The translations under genes and the position numbers were made by a program. The notes under the pieces were generated by a model. That model worked only from the letters and a program-made list of their open reading frames with translations, did no database searches and was not told where the DNA came from. This document shows, piece after piece, positions 8,095 to 17,030 of a DNA stretch of 64,000 nucleotides (position 1 is its first letter; the number at the start of each line of letters is the position of its first letter). Origin of the DNA: Aestuariivivens sediminicola (GTDB lineage Bacteria > Bacteroidota > Bacteroidia > Flavobacteriales > Flavobacteriaceae); contig NZ_JAKMCM010000003.1 of the NCBI RefSeq assembly GCF_022662015.1, positions 186,001-250,000 on the forward strand. The letters are read 5' to 3'.

Positions 8095-8119
8095 GGTTCA
8101 AATCCTGTCATCCCGACTA
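8095..8119 (+). other. att: Probable attachment site: 3' end of a tRNA gene
   Basis: The 25 bases hold a tRNA T-loop (TTCAAAT, 8097-8103, matching TTCRANY), the 3' half of a T-stem (CCTGT, 8104-8108), a 7-base acceptor strand (CATCCCG, 8109-8115) and a discriminator A. The 5' half of the T-stem and the rest of the tRNA are missing. This is the usual footprint of an element that recombined into a tRNA 3' end. The acceptor CATCCCG would pair with CGGGATG, which suits tRNA-Pro, but that identity is a guess. The intact tRNA should lie at the far end of the element, left of the window. Confidence 0.75.
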
Positions 8120-8120
8120 A

Positions 8121-8181
8121 ATAAAAGCTTTGGTTTTCGTAGAAAGTTTACTTTCTTAAGAAAACTGGAGCTTTTATTTTT
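8121..8181 (+). terminator. Long stem-loop terminator of the former tRNA transcript
   Basis: ATAAAAGCTTTGGTTTTC (8121-8138) pairs along its whole length, with three wobble pairs, with 8160-8177 and is followed by TTTT. A small inner hairpin, GAAAG/CTTTC, sits in the loop. It directly follows the tRNA end. Confidence 0.65.
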
Positions 8182-8324
8182 AAATAAAGCGAAGCTTTAT
8201 TTGCAACAATGGTTTAACAGGATTATTAAAATCCTCTTATTTTAACTGGAGCTTTTATTTTTAAATAAAGCGAAGCTTTATTTGCAATAAGGGTTTAATA
8301 GGATCTTTAAAATCGGATCATCCG
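8163..8324. repeat. 81-bp tandem duplication with hairpins
   Basis: The first 44 bases of the unit are identical at 8163-8206 and 8244-8287; the rest of the 81-bp period is similar with scattered changes. Each unit contains the perfect hairpin AAATAAAGC-GAA-GCTTTATTT (8182-8202 and 8263-8283). No gene is seen between 8120 and 8359. The array probably arose from duplication of the terminator region beside the insertion hotspot. Confidence 0.75.
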
Positions 8325-8359
8325 ACTCATAAATAGTTTAAACATCTTTTTAATAAGCA

Positions 8360-10513
8360 ATGAAGACCAACTTTTGTAATCTGGAGGTCGTTTACCTGTT
8401 TATGGTAATTGTACTATTCGGTGCGGTAGTAACTTCAACGGCGCAATCTAAAAAAGAAAAGCAAGTAAAACATACTAATTTTTATGTGTCTACCACGGGG
8501 AATGATAGTGCTCAAGGAACAAAGGAGAAGCCCCTGGCTTCTTTGAACGGGGCGCGGGACGCAATAAGGGCGTACAGAAAGGAAAATGGAGAGACCGGAC
8601 CAATAACAGTCATCATTGGAGCTGGAGAATATGAGATGACACAACCATTGGAATTATTTCCGGAAGACGGAGGAACCATAAATTCACCGATAACCTATAA
8701 AGCTGAAACAGGTACACGACCCGTTTTTAGCGGAGGGAAAAGGATCACCGGGTTTAAAGTCAATGATAAAGGAATTTGGGTTGCCGAAATCCCTGAGTCC
8801 CGATATTATGGATGGCGCTTCGACCAGTTGTATGTAAATGGCAAACGCGCGGTTATCGCCCGTACGCCTAACAATGGATTTTTGAACATTAGCGGAGTAA
8901 AGCAACATATATGGGAAAGAGGCTCCGGGCGCGTGGCAGACAGCGCTTTACAGATATTGTCCTTTGATCAGGAAAACTTTGCCCCGCTTAGGGAAGCGGA
9001 GGCTAAAGATCTGCAAAACATACGCTTCAGAGCTTACCATAAATGGGATTTTACCTTACGTCATATTGATAAAATCGATAAAGACAGTGCAACGGTGTTT
9101 AGTTCCGGTAAAGGGATGAAACCCTGGAATCCCTTAGTCAAAGGTACGCGAATTGTATTCGAAAACTTTGCTGCGGCCCTTGATCATGCAGAAGAGTGGT
9201 ATCTTGATCCCGAAGGGACATTATTCTATGTCCCAGGACCTGGTCAAACACCTGAAAATTCGGAGGTGATAGCCCCGGTTTTAGAGCATATTATTATGAT
9301 GAGAGGGGATGCCGATGCAAATAGTTTTGTGGAACATATTCGTTTTGAAGGGATCACCTTTTCTCATTGTCATTACAGAATTCCGCGATCGGGTTCCGAG
9401 CCGAATCAGGCAGCTGCATTACTCAATGCTGCAGTGATGCTTGAAGGATCGAGAAACATTAACTTTTCCGATATTGAAATATCTCATACTGGTCAGCATG
9501 CTATCTGGTTTGGAAAAGGCTGCAGTAATAGCGTGGTGGAGCACTGTTATCTGAACGACCTGGGCGGGGGAGGAATTTATCTCGGCGGTGTTTCACCTCA
9601 AAAAGGCGCAGCACATACATCTCACATCCGTCTACATAATAATATAATCCAAACGGGCGGACGGGAATTTCCTTCTGCTGTTGGCGTATGGATGGGACAC
9701 AGTTCGGATAATGTAATTTCACATAACGATATTGGAAACTTTTATTATTCCGGGATTTCAGTCGGATGGATATGGGGATATGACGATAGCAACGCGAAGA
9801 GAAATACCATAACCTATAATAATATCCATCATATTGGTTGGACATTGCTAAGCGATATGGCTGCCGTCTATACCCTTGGTAAATCCGAAGGAACCGTTAT
9901 CAGTAATAACGTGGTGCATCATGTGCACGCGTATTCCTATGGAGGATGGGGCCTGTATACCGATGAAGGTTCTTCAGATATAATTATGGAAAATAACCTG
10001 GTCTACAATACCAAAACCGGTGGTTTTCACCAACATTACGGGAAAAATAACTTTATAAGAAATAACATTTTTGCCTTTGCAAAGCTGTACCAGGCGCAAT
10101 GTACGCGGGTAGAAGATCACCGCTCATTCGATTTCACAAACAATATTATGGTTTTTGATGAAGGGGTAGTCCTCAAAGGTGCTTGGGAAAAGATAAACAT
10201 TCGGATGGATAAAAACCTCTATTGGAATACCAACGGGGGGCCGTATGATTTTAACGGTAAAACCTTCAATGAATGGAGGAAAACGGGGCATGATATTCAC
10301 AGCATTATTGCTGACCCCTATTTTATGGATTCCGAAAATTATAATTTCAATTTTAAAAGTAAGAAAAGCATAAGGCGAATTGGTTTTAAACCTTTTGATT
10401 ATTCACCTGCGGGTGTTTACGGGGAAGATTCGTGGATAGAGAAGGCTCGATTGTCCGAGGACATTAGGAAGGCATTTGATACGGATGTGGAGCTAAATAT
10501 GAATAGTCACTAA
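8360..10513 (+). CDS. Secreted right-handed beta-helix protein, GH141-like
   Basis: 717 residues with a signal peptide (about residues 1-29, ending TSTAQ). The mature N-terminus, NFYVSTTGNDSAQGTKEKPL, is the start of the DUF1565-like segment found in many parallel beta-helix glycan-active proteins. Repeated NN-rich coils follow (SNSVVEHCYLNDLGGGGIY, HNNIIQTGG, SHNDIGNF, RNTITYNNIHHIG). Stretches such as SVGWIWGYDDS, LSDMAAVYTLG, YGGWGLYTDEGSS and TGGFHQHYGKNNFIRNN are characteristic of a family I associate with GH141. It probably cleaves a glycoside linkage in algal or plant polysaccharide outside the cytoplasm. It stands alone, with no susCD pair. Substrate unknown. Confidence 0.7.
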   Translation: MKTNFCNLEVVYLFMVIVLFGAVVTSTAQSKKEKQVKHTNFYVSTTGNDSAQGTKEKPLASLNGARDAIRAYRKENGETGPITVIIGAGEYEMTQPLELFPEDGGTINSPITYKAETGTRPVFSGGKRITGFKVNDKGIWVAEIPESRYYGWRFDQLYVNGKRAVIARTPNNGFLNISGVKQHIWERGSGRVADSALQILSFDQENFAPLREAEAKDLQNIRFRAYHKWDFTLRHIDKIDKDSATVFSSGKGMKPWNPLVKGTRIVFENFAAALDHAEEWYLDPEGTLFYVPGPGQTPENSEVIAPVLEHIIMMRGDADANSFVEHIRFEGITFSHCHYRIPRSGSEPNQAAALLNAAVMLEGSRNINFSDIEISHTGQHAIWFGKGCSNSVVEHCYLNDLGGGGIYLGGVSPQKGAAHTSHIRLHNNIIQTGGREFPSAVGVWMGHSSDNVISHNDIGNFYYSGISVGWIWGYDDSNAKRNTITYNNIHHIGWTLLSDMAAVYTLGKSEGTVISNNVVHHVHAYSYGGWGLYTDEGSSDIIMENNLVYNTKTGGFHQHYGKNNFIRNNIFAFAKLYQAQCTRVEDHRSFDFTNNIMVFDEGVVLKGAWEKINIRMDKNLYWNTNGGPYDFNGKTFNEWRKTGHDIHSIIADPYFMDSENYNFNFKSKKSIRRIGFKPFDYSPAGVYGEDSWIEKARLSEDIRKAFDTDVELNMNSH

Positions 10514-10699
10514 AATGAGACAATTGTTGCAAAAGACAGGTTTCATACTGGAATCTCTATATGCTGGTTAAAACAGGGTGCTGACCGACCGCTTCTAATA
10601 ACTACCTTGGGCAATAAACCGGTTATCTTTTTTTCTCAAAGTTGAGCGATATCATTGTGAGATTGTGCGAGTAGAAATACTTTCAGACAAAATTTTTGC

Positions 10700-11200
10700 A
10701 TGGCACTTTTTAGTATCATAGTGTTATTCTTCTTACTTCTTTTGCTGCTGCTATTCATCCCTGTAACCGCATGTATTGATTCAGTTTCAAAACAATACTA
10801 CATAAGGATTCATGGATTGGTAAGAGCCAGTTTCGAGGAAGATAAGGCTGAAATATTCAGGGTGCGCCTGGCGGTTTTATTTTTCAACTTTTACGTCTAT
10901 CCTTTACGGAGGAAGAAGCGAAAAAAAGGACATTCTGAAAATAAGAAAAAGGAATCGAAATCAAAAAAGCGAATGCATTTTAAAACGGCTTTAAGACTCA
11001 TCAAATCATTCAGAATAAGACGGTTCTATTTAGATATCGATACAGGAAACTGCATATTGAATGCTAAATTGTATCCTGTTTTTGCGCTTGTAAAATATAA
11101 CGGAGCGAATTGCAATATTAATTTTCAAGGACGGAATCAGTTGGTTCTCGTGCTAAGAAATAGACCATTAGATATTATTAAATCATTTATTAACTTTTAA
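10700..11200 (+). CDS. DUF2953-like membrane-anchored protein
   Basis: 166 residues. An N-terminal transmembrane segment of about 22 hydrophobic residues is followed by a beta-rich part (IRIHGLVRASF, FRVRLAVLFFNFYVYP), a lysine-rich linker, and a C-terminal beta/alpha part (FRIRRFYLDIDTGNCILNAK). The layout matches DUF2953 (Bacillus YtfI). The next gene, 10 bp downstream, is a GerW/YtfJ homologue. The ytfI-ytfJ order is also known in Firmicutes, which supports the call. Function is unknown; it may assist or localise the GerW-like protein. Confidence 0.6.
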   Translation: MALFSIIVLFFLLLLLLLFIPVTACIDSVSKQYYIRIHGLVRASFEEDKAEIFRVRLAVLFFNFYVYPLRRKKRKKGHSENKKKESKSKKRMHFKTALRLIKSFRIRRFYLDIDTGNCILNAKLYPVFALVKYNGANCNINFQGRNQLVLVLRNRPLDIIKSFINF

Positions 11201-11210
11201 ATATGATATT

Positions 11211-11585
11211 ATGGATTTACATTTTGAGGAATTATTAGGTCAGATCACTGACTTTATAAAAACAGAAGCTAAAACGGAAACCGTTGTTGGCGAACAATTC
11301 GAATTAGGAAAATTTAAATGTGTTCCTGTAATTAAAGTAGGTATGGGATTTGGTTCAGGTGGCGGCGAGGGCGTAGAGGCCAAAACCAATGCGCGAAAAG
11401 GTCAGGGAGCCGGTGCAGGAGCTGGAGTTGGTATAGAACCAATTGGGTTCTTAGTGACAAAAGAGGATCAGATTTCTTTTATTGAGGCAGGCAAGATTCA
11501 TGGCTTATCAGCTGCTTTTGAGAAAGTACCTGATTTGATTGAAAGAATTGTCGATAAAAGATCTAAGGAACCTGTAACCTCCTGA
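11211..11585 (+). CDS. GerW (YtfJ) family protein
   Basis: 124 residues. The family pattern is clear: VVGEQFELGKFKCVPVIKVGMGFGSGGGEG, a glycine-rich middle (GQGAGAGAGVGIEPIGFLV) and a conserved C-terminal helix (FEKVPDLIERIV). In spore formers YtfJ/GerW affects lysozyme sensitivity and germination of spores; in non-sporulating bacteria its job is unknown. Here it is paired with a DUF2953 gene, probably in one operon. No signal peptide is seen, so it is probably cytoplasmic. Confidence 0.8.
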   Translation: MDLHFEELLGQITDFIKTEAKTETVVGEQFELGKFKCVPVIKVGMGFGSGGGEGVEAKTNARKGQGAGAGAGVGIEPIGFLVTKEDQISFIEAGKIHGLSAAFEKVPDLIERIVDKRSKEPVTS

Positions 11586-11603
11586 GAATATGAGATTATA
11601 TAG

Positions 11604-11642
11604 GAACTGAATATGGGGGTTTCATACGCTTATATTCAGTTC
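11604..11642 (+). terminator. Hairpin after the GerW-like gene
   Basis: GAACTGAATAT (11604-11614) and ATATTCAGTTC (11632-11642) form a perfect 11-bp stem with a 17-nt loop, 19 bp after the stop. The T run is weak, so termination efficiency is uncertain. Confidence 0.45.
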
Positions 11643-11903
11643 TTAAATGGTATTCATTGGTAAAAGAGTTTCTTTGTGTTTTATTTATTTCAATCCATTG
11701 GTTGAGATAATAACCTTCAAAAGGATATTAAGAATCTAGGGCAAAACAGTTAAAAAAGGATTCTATTTTTTTACAGAGAATTGAATTGGCTGTAAAATAT
11801 ACGGTTGGATTTTAGAGGCTTCAACGACATCATTTTGTAGGTATGGGCAGCTCTTTTCCACCCCCTACTTTTCTTTTTATTATTTCATAAGCATCGGCTT
11901 GCG

Positions 11904-11964
11904 AAATTGTCCTGTGAATTTTTCAAATTGTCCTGTGAATTTTCAAAATTCACAGGACAATTTT
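11904..11964. repeat. Intergenic hairpin repeat, copy 1
   Basis: The 19-mer AAATTGTCCTGTGAATTTT occurs directly at 11904-11922 and 11925-11943, then inverted at 11945-11963, with a single C between the last two. The result is a perfect 39-bp palindrome preceded by an extra direct half. The same arrangement is found at 43507-43567. Apart from this and the hairpin at 11604-11642 I see nothing in the 550-bp gap 11586-12136. Confidence 0.85.
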
Positions 11965-12136
11965 GTTATCCCTTGCCTACAATATCTAAAAGGGATCAGC
12001 ATGGCTTGATAGCCTTATAAAAATAATTAAACAATAGTCTTTTAAAAACATTAATTTTATCGGGACAATCACAATTCTATTCTCCTAAGAAGGGAAAGAA
12101 GAGATAATAAGATGATTTTTGACAGTTGCAACTCTC

Positions 12137-13294
12137 ATGTTGACTAAAGAAGAATTAAAACGGTATTCCAGGCATATTCTGCTTTCTGAAGTTGGAATAG
12201 AAGGACAGCAGAAGCTCAAAAGTGCTTCTGTTCTCGTTGTGGGTCTAGGAGGACTAGGGTCTCCTTTGGCTATGTATTTGGCAGCTTCGGGTATTGGTAC
12301 TTTGGGATTGGTAGATTTTGATGTCGTAGATCATTCGAATCTGCAACGACAAATCATTCATAGAACGTCTGATAAGGGGCAGCTTAAAATTGAATCCGCA
12401 AAACAAACGCTCAACGCTATTAATCCCGAGGTTAATGTTGTGTTACACAATGAGCGCCTGACTTCAGACAACGCCCTTGAGATCCTGAAACATTACGACC
12501 TGGTAGCCGATGGCACCGATAATTTTCAAACACGTTATTTGGTTAATGATGCCTGCGTATTATTAGGGATACCCAATGTGTTTGCCTCGGTGTATAAGTT
12601 TGAAGGGCAGGCCAGTGTATTTGCAACCAAGGAAGGACCGTGTTACCGTTGTATATACCCCAGCCCACCAGAACCTGGAACTGTGCCCACCTGCGCCGAA
12701 GCGGGGATACTTGGTGTTTTACCCGGTATCATGGGAACCATACAGGCTACGGAAGTAGTGAAACTAATCCTGAATAAAGGCAATGCTTTAATCGGTCGGC
12801 TTCTGTTATACAATGCTTTAGACATGGCCTTTTCCGAAATTAAGTTGCCTAAAGATCCAAACTGTGCCCTTTGCGGAGATCATCCAACTATAAAAGAGCT
12901 TATAGACTATGACGTCTTTTGTGGAGTTAACAATGAAAAGTCCGAAATTACAGATACCCCTAACCCGATTGAACAGAACAGTTGGAAAATTGAACCAAAC
13001 GAACTGTCCAAGATCTTAAACGATAAAGACCTCTTTCTTTTAGATGTTCGAGAGCCTTACGAATATGAGATTGCCAGTATAAAGGGTTCCATTTTGATTC
13101 CATCTGAGCAAATCTCGAATCACTTGGACAGGTTGCCGAAAAATAAAACGATCGTGGTCCTTTGTCATCATAGCGGTCGAAGTAAAAAAGTGGTCAACTA
13201 TCTGATTGGGAAAGGGTTCAATGAGGTGCGATTTTTACTTGGAGGTATCGACAGATATGCTCTGGAAATAGACCATACCTTAGAAAGGTATTAG
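12137..13294 (+). CDS. moeB: MoeB/ThiF-type adenylyltransferase with C-terminal rhodanese domain
   Basis: 385 residues from the ATG at 12137; a TTG six codons upstream is open but less likely. The N-terminal E1-like domain has the ATP-binding GLGGLGS (36-42), Arg in QRQIIH, zinc cysteine pairs CYRC (169/172) and CALC (243/246), and the sulfur-carrier-reactive Cys186 (PTCAEAG). The C-terminal rhodanese domain has active-site Cys343 in CHHSGRS. MoeB activates MoaD for molybdopterin synthesis; MoeB-rhodanese fusions (MoeZ) can also serve thiamine or cysteine sulfur transfer. No other cofactor genes are adjacent, so the partner cannot be stated. Confidence 0.85.
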   Translation: MLTKEELKRYSRHILLSEVGIEGQQKLKSASVLVVGLGGLGSPLAMYLAASGIGTLGLVDFDVVDHSNLQRQIIHRTSDKGQLKIESAKQTLNAINPEVNVVLHNERLTSDNALEILKHYDLVADGTDNFQTRYLVNDACVLLGIPNVFASVYKFEGQASVFATKEGPCYRCIYPSPPEPGTVPTCAEAGILGVLPGIMGTIQATEVVKLILNKGNALIGRLLLYNALDMAFSEIKLPKDPNCALCGDHPTIKELIDYDVFCGVNNEKSEITDTPNPIEQNSWKIEPNELSKILNDKDLFLLDVREPYEYEIASIKGSILIPSEQISNHLDRLPKNKTIVVLCHHSGRSKKVVNYLIGKGFNEVRFLLGGIDRYALEIDHTLERY

Positions 13295-13339
13295 AAAAGT
13301 GTCTTCTTCGGGGTCTTGAGATTAAATGTATTTTCTCTT

Positions 13340-13720
13340 TTATTTTCCCATCATCATTTTGATTCCGGCAATCAGTAAGATGACTCCAAATAGTTTTTTT
13401 AGTGAGGCCTGATCTATCCTAAGTGCCATTTTAGAGCCAAAATAGCCTCCCAAGATAAACAATAAGGATACCATAAGTGCCATTTTCCAATCTATGGCTC
13501 CGGCTCTGTGATAATTGAAAACCGCAAGAAATGTAACCGGAGGAAGCATAACCGCGAGACTCATACCTTGAGCATGATGTTGTGAGAACCCCAAAAAATA
13601 GACAAACATTGGAACCATGATCAGGCCGCCGCCTACACCAAGTAATCCACTAAAAATACCAGTTAAGACCCCAATAAGGACTAAAATAATAAGCGTTGAA
13701 AAAGTCATTTTGATTTTCAT
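13340..13720 (-). CDS. Short TauE/SafE (TSUP) family membrane protein
   Basis: 126 residues from the ATG at 13720. The frame continues upstream to an ATG at 13813, but the added 31 residues are polar and not typical of the family. There are about four membrane segments and the TSUP signature GLLGVGGGLIMVP, followed by GFSQHHAQGMSLAVMLPP. Full-size TauE proteins have two such halves (about 250 residues); this is a half-size form that would have to dimerise. The family transports sulfite, sulfonates or other organic anions. Substrate unknown. Confidence 0.75.
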   Translation of the reverse strand: MKIKMTFSTLIILVLIGVLTGIFSGLLGVGGGLIMVPMFVYFLGFSQHHAQGMSLAVMLPPVTFLAVFNYHRAGAIDWKMALMVSLLFILGGYFGSKMALRIDQASLKKLFGVILLIAGIKMMMGK

Positions 13721-13880
13721 TTTATGTGATAATTGACCCAATAAATATAGTGCTTTTTTATTCGGACTATGCTGTGCTAACTTAGGAAACAGAGTCCGGA
13801 TATCGTTAAGCATTGCATAGGAAACCCAGTTGTGCTTCTCTTATTTTAGATTTTTAGGAAATCATCCGGGTATAGGCGAT

Positions 13881-13915
13881 AAAAAAAGGTCTTCAGTAAT
13901 TTGAAGACCTTTTTT
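13881..13915 (-). terminator. Strong terminator after the GIN-domain gene
   Basis: AAAAAAGGTCTTCA and TGAAGACCTTTTTT pair perfectly around a short loop. Runs on both sides make it bidirectional, but on the minus strand it ends the four-gene DUF4870-PadR-PspC-GIN operon. Confidence 0.85.
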
Positions 13916-13946
13916 GGTTGTCATTTGATTGGTTTATTGAAGTGAC

Positions 13947-14675
13947 TTATTTCTTTCTTATGCTTCCTGAAGAACTGTCTTTTTTATCCACGCGCTCCGG
14001 ATTTCCATAATAATTGATATCACCACCACTGGATGCCCTTGCAGTAAGCTGTTTGGAGGTATTTATAGTGATATCTGCACCGCTCGTGGCTTTTACCTCA
14101 CTGGACTCTGCAAACAATTCACCTGCTTTAATATCACTTCCACTAGTAGCTTCTGCTATTAAAGTATTGGTTTTTCCGGACAACTTTAAATCGCTTCCAC
14201 TAGTCGCTTCACAATGCAGTGTAGAGGTGTTTACATCCAATTTCATATCACTTCCACTGGTCGACCTCAAATTTAAATTGTCTGCATTAATCGTGTTTGT
14301 TGAATACACATCACTTCCGCTTGTGGAAATAATTTGGGAAATATCCCTGAAGCTCACCAAAACTTTTTTAGCCTTGCTGTAGCCAATGTTTTCCTTAGTG
14401 TGAATTTTTAAAACACCATCCTCTATATCGGTTAAAATAAGATCATGGAGGTTTTCATCGGCTTCAATGACAATGCTTTCATCTGTGCCTTGCGTCAGAT
14501 AAACATCTAAACCCTCTGTGGCTTTTATGGTAGTGAAATTTTCATGTACTATGCGTTCTTTCATGACGACGTCGCCGTTACCCCGAACACCCATTCCGAA
14601 GTTCATATCGAAATTACAGGAAAAAAGTGTTACTCCAGTTAAGGTAGATACAATGATTTTAATAAGTGTTGTCAT
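13947..14675 (-). CDS. GIN-domain (DUF2807) lipoprotein, putative auto-transporter adhesin
   Basis: 242 residues. The lipobox LFSC places the lipid-bearing Cys at residue 20. The N-terminal part (VVMKERIVHENFTTIKATEG) is the head GIN domain, then a right-handed repeat with SGSD or SGAD every 18-20 residues (STSGSDVYS, STSGSDMKL, ATSGSDLKL, ATSGSDIKA, ATSGADITI), predicting a beta solenoid. Family members are surface or periplasmic proteins of Bacteroidetes, function unproven. It follows the PspC gene by about 100 bp on the same strand. Confidence 0.85.
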   Translation of the reverse strand: MTTLIKIIVSTLTGVTLFSCNFDMNFGMGVRGNGDVVMKERIVHENFTTIKATEGLDVYLTQGTDESIVIEADENLHDLILTDIEDGVLKIHTKENIGYSKAKKVLVSFRDISQIISTSGSDVYSTNTINADNLNLRSTSGSDMKLDVNTSTLHCEATSGSDLKLSGKTNTLIAEATSGSDIKAGELFAESSEVKATSGADITINTSKQLTARASSGGDINYYGNPERVDKKDSSSGSIRKK

Positions 14676-14781
14676 AACGAGTTGTTTTTTGATTGATGAT
14701 TAAATTTTAAGTAAAAATCTTAAGAATATTTTTATTTTGATAATTGTTAATACCGAGTTGTCGAATTATTATGATGAATTG

Positions 14782-16611
14782 TCATTCGTCTACCGATTTC
14801 ACTGAAAGCCCATCACTATCCAGGTCGACTTTTACAGATTCTGTACTGCCTTTAATGGCATTACGTTTTATGGAGAGCGAAGAACTATCTACTTTTACTT
14901 CTACGCCCTCGTCATTTATCTTTAAGCTGGAGTTGTCATCGTTAATATCGACATCGACATCGAATGTCTCTTCAGGGCAATCTAAGCACTCAATATCGCT
15001 ATCAAGAATTTTCAAATACTGATCAACATCTCTCGAAGTTACAATTGTGTTGTTATATCTGCTGAAATGCAGTACTGATTTTGTGCTCTTACTAAAATTA
15101 ACTATTGTGCCCTCCGGTAAATAAAGAACGACGGTTACTTCTTGATCGCTAAATTTATTTTTGGGATCGGTTGTTAAAAAGGATCCCAGATAAATTTCGT
15201 CCTCGTCAATGGTATAGGTATAATTGATATTTTTAGCACGCTCCCTGGCCTTTTCATAACTTCTGCCATCTGCATTTTTGTCAATTATTAGTTTTCCAAT
15301 GGAATCTGTCGTAGATCTTACAATTAAGGTAACATCTGATGAATAAATCGTTTTTTCACCATTTTCATTCTGACCGATTCTAAACCCATGACTGTGCCTA
15401 AAATTAGAGGTATTGTAAAAGTCATTAGTAAGCATTTTCACATACAGTGTATCCGTTGCTTTAATGTTGACTTCCTTCTTTTCTAATACCGACTCATCGA
15501 ATGCATGCTCACTTGCCTGACGAATACCGGCAACAACTAAACCGATTACAGAGATTAACCATACACCTAACAATGTAAATTTGGCAATGTTTCCAATAGA
15601 TTTTAAATTGTTAATTAAAATTTTCAAGCCTAAATAGAACAAGAAAAAGAATGGTATTCCTACAGCAAAAAAGGTGAGAAGTGAAATGAGCCATACAGGT
15701 GTTTCTCCGGCATTAACGATATCTACAATATCTAAACCAGGGATATGGATAATATCAGCCACGCCAATTGAGAACAATCCTATAATCAGTCCAATTAAGG
15801 TGGAGGCTCCGATTATCATCAAAAGTATACCAATGAACTTGGCAAATACTTTAAAGAAAAATAATATAACTTCTCCCAGCGTATCAAAAAAGGTTCGTGA
15901 AGATGATTTTATAGAGCTCGCCTGTTTTTTTACATCGACATTTTTGGCAACGTCAGATACATTTTTGGCGGCTTCAGAAACCGAATCTTTAACATTTTTT
16001 GCCACATCGGTAACGGTATCAGTTACATTGTCAAAACCGTCCTTGATTTTTTTTTCTATATTACTAATGTTAACAGGCTCTCCCGTCATCATTAGCTTTT
16101 CAGCCGTGGTTTTAGCTTCGGGGACGAGCACCCAGAACAGGATATAAATAAATATAAACGTACCTCCTGAACCAATTGAAAGTAAAATCCAAAGCAATCG
16201 GATCCAAAGGGCATCAATACCTAAATAATGACCCAAGCCGGCTGAAACACCACCTATATAGGAATTATCCATATCACGGTACAATTTTTTGGTTGGGGAA
16301 GAAGATCTTCTATATGATGTTTTAGGATCATCCTCAAAGATTTCATCATCAACCAGGTAATCTTCAGGTTGTCCCATGATGGCAATGATTTCATCTACCT
16401 CTTTTAGCCTGATAACCTGCTTGTCGTGTTGCACGCGCTCACTAAAAAGTTCAGCAATTCGCGATTCAATGTCTGCAATTATTTCGGAGCGGCCTTGAGA
16501 ATCAGTAAATGAACGTTTTATAGCCTCAAGATAGCGTTGAAGTTTTAAATAGGCATCTTCATCGATATGAAAAAATATACCTGCTAAATTTATGTTGACT
16601 GTTTTATTCAT
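14782..16611 (-). CDS. PspC-domain membrane protein
   Basis: 609 residues. An N-terminal cytoplasmic segment (1-105) is followed by the PspC domain (about 108-166: KKLYRDMDNSYIGGVSAGLG ... FIYILFWVLVPE). A repetitive, probably amphipathic helical part comes next (DNVTDTVTDVAKNVKDSVSE), then several membrane helices, and an extracytoplasmic C-terminal half rich in beta strands. E. coli PspC senses envelope stress, but the long C-terminus here is the Bacteroidetes form. Its ATG overlaps the PadR stop by 4 bp, so translation is coupled. Confidence 0.85.
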   Translation of the reverse strand: MNKTVNINLAGIFFHIDEDAYLKLQRYLEAIKRSFTDSQGRSEIIADIESRIAELFSERVQHDKQVIRLKEVDEIIAIMGQPEDYLVDDEIFEDDPKTSYRRSSSPTKKLYRDMDNSYIGGVSAGLGHYLGIDALWIRLLWILLSIGSGGTFIFIYILFWVLVPEAKTTAEKLMMTGEPVNISNIEKKIKDGFDNVTDTVTDVAKNVKDSVSEAAKNVSDVAKNVDVKKQASSIKSSSRTFFDTLGEVILFFFKVFAKFIGILLMIIGASTLIGLIIGLFSIGVADIIHIPGLDIVDIVNAGETPVWLISLLTFFAVGIPFFFLFYLGLKILINNLKSIGNIAKFTLLGVWLISVIGLVVAGIRQASEHAFDESVLEKKEVNIKATDTLYVKMLTNDFYNTSNFRHSHGFRIGQNENGEKTIYSSDVTLIVRSTTDSIGKLIIDKNADGRSYEKARERAKNINYTYTIDEDEIYLGSFLTTDPKNKFSDQEVTVVLYLPEGTIVNFSKSTKSVLHFSRYNNTIVTSRDVDQYLKILDSDIECLDCPEETFDVDVDINDDNSSLKINDEGVEVKVDSSSLSIKRNAIKGSTESVKVDLDSDGLSVKSVDE

Positions 16612-16949
16612 TTTTTTGTTGTTTTTTGTCGTGTTACTATGTTTACTGCATTTTGAAGTTCACCCCAGGTTGTGTTGAGTTCTTTCAAAAAAAGTTTACC
16701 TGTTTCGGTTAACCCATAATATTTTCTCGGAGGTCCAGATGTTGATTCTTCCCATCTGTAATTCAAGAGTCCTGCGTTTTTAAGTCGCGTTAGTAGTGGG
16801 TAAATGGTTCCCTCTACCACAAGCAACTTAGCGTCTTTAAGCGTATCTAAAATTTCTGCTACATAAGCGTCCTCATCTTTTAGAACTGAGAGTATGCAGA
16901 ATTCCAGTACCCCTTTGCGCATTTGTGCTTTTGTGTTTTCTATCTTCAT
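16608..16949 (-). CDS. PadR-family transcriptional regulator
   Basis: 113 residues with the PadR winged helix: KGVLEFCILSVLKDEDAYVAEI, the recognition part LVVEGTIYPLLTRLKNAGLL, and the wing YRWEESTSGPPRKYYGLTETG. A short C-terminal helix would dimerise it. It precedes and overlaps the PspC gene, so it probably controls this operon. A seven-copy TGAT run lies upstream at 16989-17016. Confidence 0.9.
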   Translation of the reverse strand: MKIENTKAQMRKGVLEFCILSVLKDEDAYVAEILDTLKDAKLLVVEGTIYPLLTRLKNAGLLNYRWEESTSGPPRKYYGLTETGKLFLKELNTTWGELQNAVNIVTRQKTTKK

Positions 16950-16985
16950 GTTCTAAAGCGTTTTAATAAGGTGAAACTGTTCATT

Positions 16986-17016
<31 letters not shown>

Positions 17017-17030
17017 GATATATTAATGAT

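Noticed and set aside
8163-8324. CRISPR-like look of the two tandem units
   Set aside because: Only two units, repeats longer than spacers of CRISPR arrays, contiguous duplication without variable spacers and no cas genes.
14014-14382. Plus-strand frame with a repeated SLPLV pattern inside the GIN-domain gene
   Set aside because: The periodicity is the antisense reflection of the SGSD repeats of the real protein.
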